From NCBI GenBank assembly GCA_023150945.1, contig JAKLJX010000008.1, positions 62,001 to 126,000 of the forward strand: a stretch of 64,000 bases of DNA, read 5' to 3'. Under the pieces are notes generated by a model that ran no database searches, had not been told where the DNA came from, and worked only from the letters and a program-made list of their open reading frames with translations. This document shows positions 57,751-64,000 of the stretch, in pieces. The stretch comes from a bacterium. GTDB taxonomy: Bacteria > Zhuqueibacterota > Zhuqueibacteria > Zhuqueibacterales > Zhuqueibacteraceae. A program made the translations under genes and the position numbers. Positions within the stretch are counted from its first letter, which is position 1, and every line of letters begins with the position of its first letter.

Positions 57751-59136
57751 TTAATCATTCAATCCATTGCGCGTGATAACGCCGGCATACCACTGCGCCG
57801 AGGCCTTCGGAAAACGGCGGCCGGTGGCATAATCCACATAGTGCAGCCCGAAACGCTTGGAATAGCCCTCCGCCCATTCGAAATTGTCCATGAACGACCA
57901 GGCAAAATAGCCGCGCAGATCGACCTGCGCGCTCAGGGCTTCGTGCGCCGCCGTGAGATAGGCGCTGAGAAATTCGATGCGGCCGGTGTCGTGCACTTCG
58001 CCGTTGGCCGCGACGTCCGCTTGGGCGCAGCCGTTCTCGGTGACGTAGATGGCCGGGGAATCATACCGATCACGGATCCACAGCAGCAGCTTGCGAAAGC
58101 CCCACGGCACGATGTTCCACTGCATTTCCGTTTTTTGCCAGGCGGGATCCGAGCTGAGCACCACGCCCTGATCCTCCGCCATGCCGCTGTTGTCGTGCGC
58201 GGCGCGCGCAGCGGCGGGAGTGGCGGCGTCCGCGGCATACATGGTGGAGTAGTGATTCAAGCCGAAGAAATCCGAGGAGCCTTTCAGCAGCTCTTGCTCT
58301 TCGTCGGTGAAATGGGGCAGCCGGTCGCCCAGGCGCTGGCGCATCACCGCCGGGTAATCGCCGCGAAAAACGGGATCAGCGAACCACCCCAGGAAAAACT
58401 CCACTGCCCGTTGTGCCGCCTGCCGGTCGGCCTCGCTGTCAGTGAGTGGCTCGCGCCAGTCACAGTTGTTGGTGAGAGCAATCACGCCCTGTTGCGCGGG
58501 TTGAAACTCGGTGCGATACTTTGCCACGGCCAGGGCATGCGCCCGCAAGAGGTGGTGGCCGGCGCGATAAGGCTCATCGCGGGAAACACGGCCCGGCGCA
58601 TGCACGCCCAGGCCGTGGCCGAGCACCGCGCTGCACCACGGCTCGTTGAGCGTGAGCCAATGCTTGACGCGGTCGCCGAACGCGGCAAAACAAATCGCGG
58701 CGTAGTCGGCAAAGAACGTGGCGATTCGGGGATTCAACCAGCCGTCGTGTTCCGTTTGCAGGGCCAGCGGCAAATCCCAATGATAGAGCGTAATCCACGG
58801 CGTGATGTTGTGGGCGAGCAGCGTGTCGATGAGTTCGGAATAAAAGCGAATGCCTTCGGCATTGGGCTGGCCGGTGCCGCTGGGTTGAATGCGCGGCCAG
58901 GACAGCGAGAAGCGATAGGCCGGCAGCCCCATTTCGGCCATCAATTTGATATCGTCTTTGCAGCGATGATAATGGTCACAGGCAACCTCGCCGGTTTCAT
59001 TGCGGTGAATTTTGCCGGGCGTACGGCAGAAGGCGTCCCAAATCGAGAGGCCTTTGCCGCCCGTGAGCCAGGCGCCTTCGATCTGATAGCTCGAAGTCGC
59101 GGCGCCCCAGACAAAACCAGGTGGGAATGTTTTCAT
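57751..59136 (-). CDS. GH1 beta-glucosidase/beta-glycosidase
   Basis: 461 residues from ATG 59136, where the GH1 N-terminus FPPGFVWGAATSSYQIEGA begins; the frame upstream has no family similarity. Acid/base Glu165 in TLNEPW and nucleophile Glu367 in YVTENGC are in place, and the aglycone-side SFMDNFEWAEGYSKRFGLHYVDY is typical. No signal peptide, so it works in the cytoplasm on imported gluco- or manno-oligosaccharides. It lies 12 bases before the GH5 gene, so co-transcription is likely. Confidence 0.95.
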   Translation of the reverse strand: MKTFPPGFVWGAATSSYQIEGAWLTGGKGLSIWDAFCRTPGKIHRNETGEVACDHYHRCKDDIKLMAEMGLPAYRFSLSWPRIQPSGTGQPNAEGIRFYSELIDTLLAHNITPWITLYHWDLPLALQTEHDGWLNPRIATFFADYAAICFAAFGDRVKHWLTLNEPWCSAVLGHGLGVHAPGRVSRDEPYRAGHHLLRAHALAVAKYRTEFQPAQQGVIALTNNCDWREPLTDSEADRQAAQRAVEFFLGWFADPVFRGDYPAVMRQRLGDRLPHFTDEEQELLKGSSDFFGLNHYSTMYAADAATPAAARAAHDNSGMAEDQGVVLSSDPAWQKTEMQWNIVPWGFRKLLLWIRDRYDSPAIYVTENGCAQADVAANGEVHDTGRIEFLSAYLTAAHEALSAQVDLRGYFAWSFMDNFEWAEGYSKRFGLHYVDYATGRRFPKASAQWYAGVITRNGLND

Positions 59137-59348
59137 GAAAGAAGCTTTCTGGCTGAGCAGCCGTTGGAAATGTGGCCGGGCGGCGGCCGCGCAGGCGTGA
59201 TCACGCTGCCGCCGGCCGCAGCCCACGTTGGCAAAGTGTCAAGCGCACAACTCCTACTGCAACATTAAGCACGCGGGCAGCGCCCTTGGAACTGACAAAG
59301 TTCATTGCCTGCAGCCCTGAAAAGGCGGTATTGCTGACGTGCCTCTCT

Positions 59349-59428
59349 GGCGCCCCCTGGGGCCAGGTGTTATCTCATGACCACCGATTTTCCAGGGCGT
59401 CGCCCTTCGCTTCTACATTTCGCCCCGT
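59349..59428 (-). repeat. Dispersed repeat family B, inverted copy
   Basis: The reverse complement reads GGCGAAATGTAGAAGCGAAG, then GGCGACGCCCTGGAAAATCG and CACCTGGCCCCAGGGGGCG, aligning along its whole length with 24781-24865. Confidence 0.75.
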
Positions 59429-59570
59429 GTCACTCAGGAAGAGTCTTTTCCAGCAACTGATGAGTCGTAGCAATCTCAACGACTGTGCAGTATGCTGAAA
59501 AGGATGCTGCCAGCATGACAATCCAGGGAGCGTGAGGATCGACGCAACAGTGTCAAGCTGGTCTGTCCAA

Positions 59571-59697
59571 GAGTACTCCAACCTTGGCTGAGCCGAGGTT
59601 TCCAAAATTTCGAGTTTCGTGGAAACTCTGAGGGCCTTGAGGCAACGGCCAAGCCGTTGCAGGAACAATTTCTCAAAGGCTTGCCCTTTCGGACAGA
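59571..59697. repeat. GH130-flanking direct repeat, left copy
   Basis: Shares GAGCCGAGGTTTCCAAAA, CGTGGAAAC, CAACGGCCAAGCCGTTGCA and TTTCGGACRGRCAC with 60781-60917, in the same order and orientation. The internal AACGGC..GCCGTT forms a small hairpin. Confidence 0.85.
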
Positions 59698-59718
59698 CAC
59701 GAACTACGGCACGACCAT

Positions 59719-60711
59719 TCAGGAAATCTCCGAATTGCTTTTCAAATATGCCAGCAGTTCGTCGGCCTGCGTGAAAGCGATGCCGGTATGGGTGTCGGCC
59801 GCGCCGTAGTAGATCGCAATCCGGCCGGTGGCGGCATCGACCAGGGTCGCGCACGGAAACACGACATTGGGCACGAAGCCGCTGACTTCGTAGTCTTTTT
59901 CCGGCGTGAGAATGTAATCTCTGGTGCGATAGAGCACGCGGCTGGGTTCGTCGCGAGCAAGCAGCGCCGCGCCCATGCTGTACACGAAGCCATTGCAAGT
60001 GGTGGTGACGCCGTGATAGAAGAGCAACCAGCCTTCTTTGGTTTCGATCGGCACCGGTCCGGCGCCGATCTTGGTCGCCTGCCACCAGTTCCGGCCACCG
60101 CTGGACATCACGTGGCGATGCTTGCCCCAATAGATCAGGTCCGGGCTGTAGCTGAGCACGATGTCGCCAAAGGGGGTGTGGCCGCTGTCGCTCGGCCGGC
60201 TGAGCATGACATACAGGCCGTTGATCTTGCGCGGGAACAGCACGCCGTTGCGATTGAAGGGCATGGTGGGATTTTCCATGCGGATGAAGGTTTTGAAATC
60301 GCGCGTCATTCCCAAACCGATGGAAGGGCCGGGGAAATCATCGCACCAGGTAATGTAGTAAACGTCGTCGATCTTGACCAGGCGCGGGTCGTAGGCGTAA
60401 CTGGTGGGCGCGGGATTTCCCTGCTCATCCACCCAGAGAATCGCTTCCGGCTCCAGCTTCCAGTTGACGGCATCCGGGCTGCGGCCGAAATGCAGCAGCG
60501 GCCGGCTGTTGCGGTGATCGATGCGGAAGACGCCGACAAACGCGTCCTGATAGGGAATCACCGCGCTGTTGAACGCGCGCGCGCCGTTGGGAATGGGATT
60601 CCAACTGATGATGGGATTCTTGCTGTAACGCCACACCACCTCCCGCAAGCCTTTTGGTTTGTCCTCCCAGGGCAGATTGGGCAATCCCGGACCCTGAATC
60701 AATGCGCTCAT
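59719..60711 (-). CDS. GH130-family beta-mannoside phosphorylase/hydrolase
   Basis: 330 residues from ATG 60711 (AAGGGAGA ahead). The five-bladed propeller of GH130 is shown by NPIISWNPIPNGARAFNSAV, the proton-donor region SYAYDPRLVKIDDVYYITW (Asp108), SRPSDSGHTPFGDI and a late GAGPVPIETKEGWLLFYHG. GH130 enzymes phosphorolyse beta-1,4-mannosyl-glucose, mannobiose or mannosyl-GlcNAc in the cytoplasm; no signal peptide is present. Phosphorylase against hydrolase cannot be settled without the phosphate-site residues in an alignment. It is the only gene of the locus bracketed by direct repeats. Confidence 0.93.
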   Translation of the reverse strand: MSALIQGPGLPNLPWEDKPKGLREVVWRYSKNPIISWNPIPNGARAFNSAVIPYQDAFVGVFRIDHRNSRPLLHFGRSPDAVNWKLEPEAILWVDEQGNPAPTSYAYDPRLVKIDDVYYITWCDDFPGPSIGLGMTRDFKTFIRMENPTMPFNRNGVLFPRKINGLYVMLSRPSDSGHTPFGDIVLSYSPDLIYWGKHRHVMSSGGRNWWQATKIGAGPVPIETKEGWLLFYHGVTTTCNGFVYSMGAALLARDEPSRVLYRTRDYILTPEKDYEVSGFVPNVVFPCATLVDAATGRIAIYYGAADTHTGIAFTQADELLAYLKSNSEIS

Positions 60712-60780
60712 AATCGTCTCCCTTTGGGTTTGAAGAAGTTCCTCCTCAAAACAGCACAATACCGAAGTAATTCGCGTTCG

Positions 60781-60917
60781 CCCGAAAATGCTCCACCCTC
60801 GACAGAGCCGAGGTTTCCAAAACTTCGAGCACCGTGGAAACGCCGAGGTTTCTGATGCAACGGCCAAGCCGTTGCAAGAGCAACCTCATTCAAAAGGCTG
60901 CGATTTCGGACGGGCAC
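60781..60917. repeat. GH130-flanking direct repeat, right copy
   Basis: Same order of blocks as 59571-59697, including the CAACGGCCAAGCCGTTGCA core hairpin and the TTTCGGACGGGCAC end. It abuts the next dispersed element directly. Confidence 0.85.
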
Positions 60918-60918
60918 T

Positions 60919-61216
60919 AGGCCATGAGGCGCTCAGAGTCAGAATATGATTCTGAAAGATTCTTGACCACAAAGCAACCGCTTGCACCGCGGAGCCGCGG
61001 AGAGCGCAGAGTTTTGAAATCAAGATAGTCCTTCGCCGCGTTCTTCGCGGTGAGCCTTTGATGTGAATGACATGGCAGTGTGCCCAAATCTTCACAAGAT
61101 CCTTACTGGATGACAACTGGATGACAATGGTGGTGGATACCTCGTGCGAGACAACAGCGTACGAATCGGGCTCATTGCTGCCCGCGGGCTTCAGGTTTCA
61201 GCTTGTCTGAAACCTG
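60919..61216. repeat. ~300-bp dispersed non-coding element, single complete copy
   Basis: Begins GGCCATGAGGCGCTCAGAGT, contains one 139-bp-type unit (CCGCGGAGCCGCGGAGAGCG) and continues with TCCTTACTGGATGACAACTG and GGATACCTCGTGCGAGACAA, matching 18346-18480. It is the untandemised version of the copy at 17893-18500. Confidence 0.85.
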
Positions 61217-61276
61217 GCATCGTTCTTTACGGCTCCTCATTCCCCAGCCGGTGGAGGCGGCAAGCTCGCCTTCCTC

Positions 61277-63070
61277 TCACTTCGCCGCCCGGGTGAACTC
61301 GAGGCGAATGGGCATTTGCGCCGCGCGATAGCGCGCGGAAGTGGCCTCCCCCAACAGCAGCAGACCGTTGCGCTGGGTGGCCTGTTGGCGGATTGCGAAG
61401 CGCAACGCATTCCGGCCGGCCGGCAACACCAGCAGGCTGCGGCCGTGGTCGCGCGCGTAATGCACGGCGTAGATCGTGCCGAAGTATTGCTGGGGCCGGA
61501 CGAGCAGCGTCCCCAGCTCGAAATCATTCAGGGAAATCGTCACTTCGGAAGCGCCCAGCGTATCCGCGCCCGGCACCGGCGGGAACGAAGTCGAGAGGCG
61601 TGCGCGCAAATCCGCGGCCGCCAAGGTTTCAGCTTTGGTGGTGAAGAACGGATACTCGAAGTAACCCTCGTCCACGCCGAACACAAAGGCAAATCCGGGC
61701 TCATTGTTGCGGTAATTGAAATTGGGCCATTTTGCCCGATCATAGGCGCGCACCGGAATATCATAGACCAGACGGCCTGCAGTTTCAGCGGCAAAGAGCG
61801 TATCGGTGGCGAACGTCCGTTCTTTGAATTGAATGCGGTAGGAATCCCCGTGCTGCGGCCCGAGATTCGGATTGGGCACAATCGCCTCTTCGTTCTCGCG
61901 AAACTTCGCGCCGTAGACGGTCATCAGCGAGCAGAGTGCGGCATGCTCGGGCTTGCGCCAGTTGATTTCATAGACGTCATCCCATTCCGGATCGGAGTAG
62001 CTCCACACCATCACGCCGGCAACGCCGTTCTTGAGCGACTGGTCGAAGATCGCCGCGAAGAGCTGTTCGCGGCTCTGCTCGAGCCAGCGCTCGCCGCGCC
62101 GAAAGCCGAACTCGCCGATGACCAGCGGCTTGCGCAGGACGTAGTGGGCAGTCTGCGTGTAATCGTCCACCAGTTGCAGCAGCGAGTTTTTCTCGCTCAG
62201 CATGTTCTCCCACCAATGTTCGGCGGGATACATGTGGAGATCCACGTAGTCGAGCGCGCTCAGGCGAAAGACATTTTTGATATGATCGCGTTCGAGGCGA
62301 TTGTCGACCAGCACCAGGCTGATGCTGACGAGATGATGCGGATCGAGTTGTTTGACATATTCCGCCATGCGCCGCGTCCAGTCGATCATTTCAGGATACT
62401 TGTCGAGCCGGGCACGCGCTTCGTTGACCAATTCCCAGGAAAAAATCGTGGGATCGTCGCGATAGCGTTTGCCGGTGACGGTGTTTCGGCGGGTGACGAG
62501 TTTGTGAATGAAGCCTTTCACCCAGGTCTCGATTTGCGGGTCGGTGTAGAAGGAATCATGTTTGGCCGTAATCAACGAATCACCCTGCAGTCCGCGCCAT
62601 TTGAGATACATCGGCATGCCGCCATAATCCTGCCAGTTATTGATCAGGGTGATCATGACCTTGAGGTCGAGGCCGCCAGCCGCGGCCAGCACCGAATCAA
62701 GCTGAACGAAAGACTCCTCGACCCAATTGTTCGGGCCGGCCTGAAAGTAGTACTTCTGCACCGGATGGTGGTTGGCGACGGAATCGTTCGCGCATTCGCC
62801 GATCGCCCATTGCCGGATTACGCGGATGCCGTGGGCGTGCGCGTGTTGCAGGGCTTCGGCGACCATGCCGCGCTCTTTGTCTCCATGAATAAGGCGGGTG
62901 TTGGCGCCGAGAAATCGAAAAGGCTCGCCTTCCAGATAAAATTCGGTTCCCCGCACCGTGACAAAATAGAACCGGGAGGGATTGAACCAGCGATCATACA
63001 GGTGAAAGCGGGAATTCAACAGCAACGTCACGACCACCAGAACTGCCAGCACCAGCAGCGTTCTTTTCAT
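61277..63070 (-). CDS. Secreted or membrane-anchored GH5-type endo-beta-mannanase
   Basis: 597 residues with an N-terminal hydrophobic segment (LLVLAVLVVVTLLLNS) lacking a clear cleavage site, so it may be anchored. The clan GH-A barrel shows FLGANTRLI, IRVIRQWAIGE, acid/base Glu217 in WELVNEARAR and nucleophile Glu320 in VIGEFGF. It resembles mannan endo-1,4-beta-mannosidases of GH5_7. About 200 C-terminal residues form beta-rich domains (FAFVFGVDEGYFEYPFF, VTISLNDFELG), probably carbohydrate-binding. It comes early in the locus, 48 bases after the lipoprotein gene. Confidence 0.86.
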   Translation of the reverse strand: MKRTLLVLAVLVVVTLLLNSRFHLYDRWFNPSRFYFVTVRGTEFYLEGEPFRFLGANTRLIHGDKERGMVAEALQHAHAHGIRVIRQWAIGECANDSVANHHPVQKYYFQAGPNNWVEESFVQLDSVLAAAGGLDLKVMITLINNWQDYGGMPMYLKWRGLQGDSLITAKHDSFYTDPQIETWVKGFIHKLVTRRNTVTGKRYRDDPTIFSWELVNEARARLDKYPEMIDWTRRMAEYVKQLDPHHLVSISLVLVDNRLERDHIKNVFRLSALDYVDLHMYPAEHWWENMLSEKNSLLQLVDDYTQTAHYVLRKPLVIGEFGFRRGERWLEQSREQLFAAIFDQSLKNGVAGVMVWSYSDPEWDDVYEINWRKPEHAALCSLMTVYGAKFRENEEAIVPNPNLGPQHGDSYRIQFKERTFATDTLFAAETAGRLVYDIPVRAYDRAKWPNFNYRNNEPGFAFVFGVDEGYFEYPFFTTKAETLAAADLRARLSTSFPPVPGADTLGASEVTISLNDFELGTLLVRPQQYFGTIYAVHYARDHGRSLLVLPAGRNALRFAIRQQATQRNGLLLLGEATSARYRAAQMPIRLEFTRAAK

Positions 63071-63118
63071 GCCTCCGCCCTTCGCTCATCGTTTCACATT
63101 CATGCCCAGCCAGCCGTG

Positions 63119-63772
63119 TCATTTTTCCTTCACCAGTATGGTGCCGTTGGCTTCGATCAATTGACCTTTTTGCAGGCCGGCGCGCAGCACTGCGGTGTAG
63201 CGCACTTGCGCCTCTGCCAGAGAGATCTCGCCCTGCAACACTTCCTCCAGCGTGCCGTCTGCGTTTTGATCCATGATGATGATCACCTCCGGGCAGACGA
63301 TGGGCCGGTTGTTGGCGATGATGAATTCATTGAAGGGCGGCACGTTGGCAGGGCGAAAGCTCCTGATTTCGATTTGATGGTCGTTGCTTTCGTGGAGATA
63401 CCGCTGGATGTTCGGCGTCCGCACCGCCAGCCGGTTCTCGCGTGCCAGCATGTCCAGGCCGTAGGCGTAGACTTCCTGCGCACGGCTCAGGCTCATCTCG
63501 CCCAGCATGATCCGGTCGATGACACGGTCCTGATCGAAATCAACGGCCACCACGTTGGTGCCGACCAGTTCGTTGTAAGAGGCGGAATGATCCTCCAGGT
63601 GCAGCGAGCGCAGGCGGTAGGATTCGCCCTGCACTTCGAAGCGGTACTGCGTCAAACCGGATTGGGGTTTCTGCTGCGCACAGCCGAACGCGAAAAGTCC
63701 ACACAATAGCAAGCCTGAAAGCATGGTGCCGGCGTGGCCGGCTCGGCGGGGCAGCGCAATGCCATTACCCAT
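63119..63772 (-). CDS. Lipoprotein with two EF-hand/dockerin-like repeats
   Basis: 217 residues; GGGAGGA is 7 bases before ATG 63772. Lipobox FAFGC gives lipid Cys31. Two parts of the protein look like copies of one another: DFDQDRVIDRIMLGEMSLSR then AQEVYAYGL, and DQNADGTLEEVLQGEISLAE then AQVRYTAVL. Each has acidic residues spaced as in calcium EF-hand or dockerin loops followed by an E-x-S-L-x-x-A-Q helix. I do not recognise a named family. It is the first gene of the leftward mannan run in this window and may be a surface or scaffolding component. Confidence 0.75.
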   Translation of the reverse strand: MGNGIALPRRAGHAGTMLSGLLLCGLFAFGCAQQKPQSGLTQYRFEVQGESYRLRSLHLEDHSASYNELVGTNVVAVDFDQDRVIDRIMLGEMSLSRAQEVYAYGLDMLARENRLAVRTPNIQRYLHESNDHQIEIRSFRPANVPPFNEFIIANNRPIVCPEVIIIMDQNADGTLEEVLQGEISLAEAQVRYTAVLRAGLQKGQLIEANGTILVKEK

Positions 63773-64000
63773 GACGATTCCTCCCGCGCGGTGCTCGCCG
63801 CCAGCGGCGCGAATAGCTCAGACGAAAGTCCAGCCTTCCGCGGCACGGGGCGGCTCAGCCAGCGCGCTGCGTTTGAGACTTCGTACAACACTCCGGCAGC
63901 GCAGACGGCGCAGGCACGGAAGCAAGTGTGCTCTCCCTGCCGCTGCCCGGGCGCTGTCACTGCGTGAATCGAACGAATGCGGGGGCGATTTGATCGTCTC
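63773..64000. other. Window-end spacer, no gene seen
   Basis: 228 bases with only shadow frames. It should include the promoter of the lipoprotein gene and, by extension, possibly of the leftward mannan locus. No operator palindrome stands out. Confidence 0.4.

Larger units (their letters stand above)
59137..59718. other. Repeat-rich spacer between GH130 and GH1 genes
   Basis: It contains an inverted family-B repeat (59349-59428) and the left copy of a ~127-bp direct repeat (59571-59697). No gene is seen. The GH1 gene needs its own promoter here unless transcription reads through. Confidence 0.6.
60712..61276. other. Repeat-rich spacer between GH5 and GH130 genes
   Basis: It holds the right copy of the ~127-bp direct repeat (60781-60917) and then a complete ~300-bp dispersed element (60919-61216). 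No gene. A promoter for GH130 is expected between the repeat and 60711. Confidence 0.65.

Noticed and set aside
57187-59268. 693-codon antisense frame over the GH5 and GH1 genes
   Set aside because: The opposite strand has complete catalytic motifs; this frame has none.
61316-63709. 797-codon frame opposite the GH5 and lipoprotein genes
   Set aside because: Crosses two well-supported genes, is rich in His, Arg, Ala and Gln as GC-rich antisense frames are, and has no domain.

Overview
The window (about 60% G+C by eye) looks like a chromosomal segment from a Gram-negative, polysaccharide-degrading bacterium of the FCB superphylum. Candidate phylum KSB1 or a Calditrichota/Ignavibacteria relative is my best guess. 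The grounds are lipobox lipoproteins, a probable outer-membrane barrel, and five large secreted proteins ending in the same QNYPNPFNP-type C-terminal sorting domain (type IX-like, FlgD-like fold), plus a sixth decayed copy. No rRNA, tRNA, CRISPR array or replication origin was seen. Layout: (1) 1-6530 holds three tandem paralogous lipoprotein-type genes (the first cut by the window edge), a beta-ketoacyl synthase and an outer-membrane-type protein. (2) 7099-16245 holds an AlgI-type O-acyltransferase with a membrane-anchored SGNH partner, then two giant secreted beta-helix proteins, one with an SGNH esterase between two helix modules; together they look like a machine that edits acyl groups on exopolysaccharide. 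(3) 16693-25016 is an accessory zone: SEC-C and DUF1697 genes, tandem 139-bp and paired 138-bp repeats, a GH172/DUF2961 plus exported YdjC deacetylase pair, a REP-associated Tyr transposase (RAYT) bracketed by large palindromes, and a membrane-anchored NACHT ATPase with a C-terminal FGE/C-type-lectin domain resembling diversity-generating-retroelement (DGR) targets. (4) 25525-39807 holds a secreted M28 peptidase, then a leftward operon of ECF sigma factor, signal-peptide/double FG-GAP-UnbV/TM/CHAT protease and zinc-finger protein, then a papain-like peptidase with FG-GAP repeats on the other side of a divergent promoter region. (5) 40371-46610 holds a CocE-type hydrolase and a GT2, DUF4922, SpoIID run. 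(6) 46778-63772 is a long leftward locus for beta-mannan/galactoglucomannan: GH27, CE2, GPH symporter, GH9, SDR, SSS symporter, GH5, GH1, GH130, a second GH5 and a lipoprotein. How the parts fit: the right third can be read as one pathway. Secreted esterase, alpha-galactosidase and endo-glycanases cut acetylated galactoglucomannan, two cation symporters import oligosaccharides, and the GH130 phosphorylase and GH1 beta-glucosidase finish them. The most unusual system is the sigma-CHAT operon. Its sigma stop and CHAT start overlap by ATGA, and the CHAT protein joins two predicted extracytoplasmic beta-propellers through one membrane helix to a caspase-like protease with His and Cys intact. That suggests an envelope sensor wired to intracellular proteolysis and a dedicated sigma factor. 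The NACHT-FGE protein is a second conflict/sensing candidate. Several families of dispersed non-coding repeats mark gene boundaries and bracket the GH130 gene.
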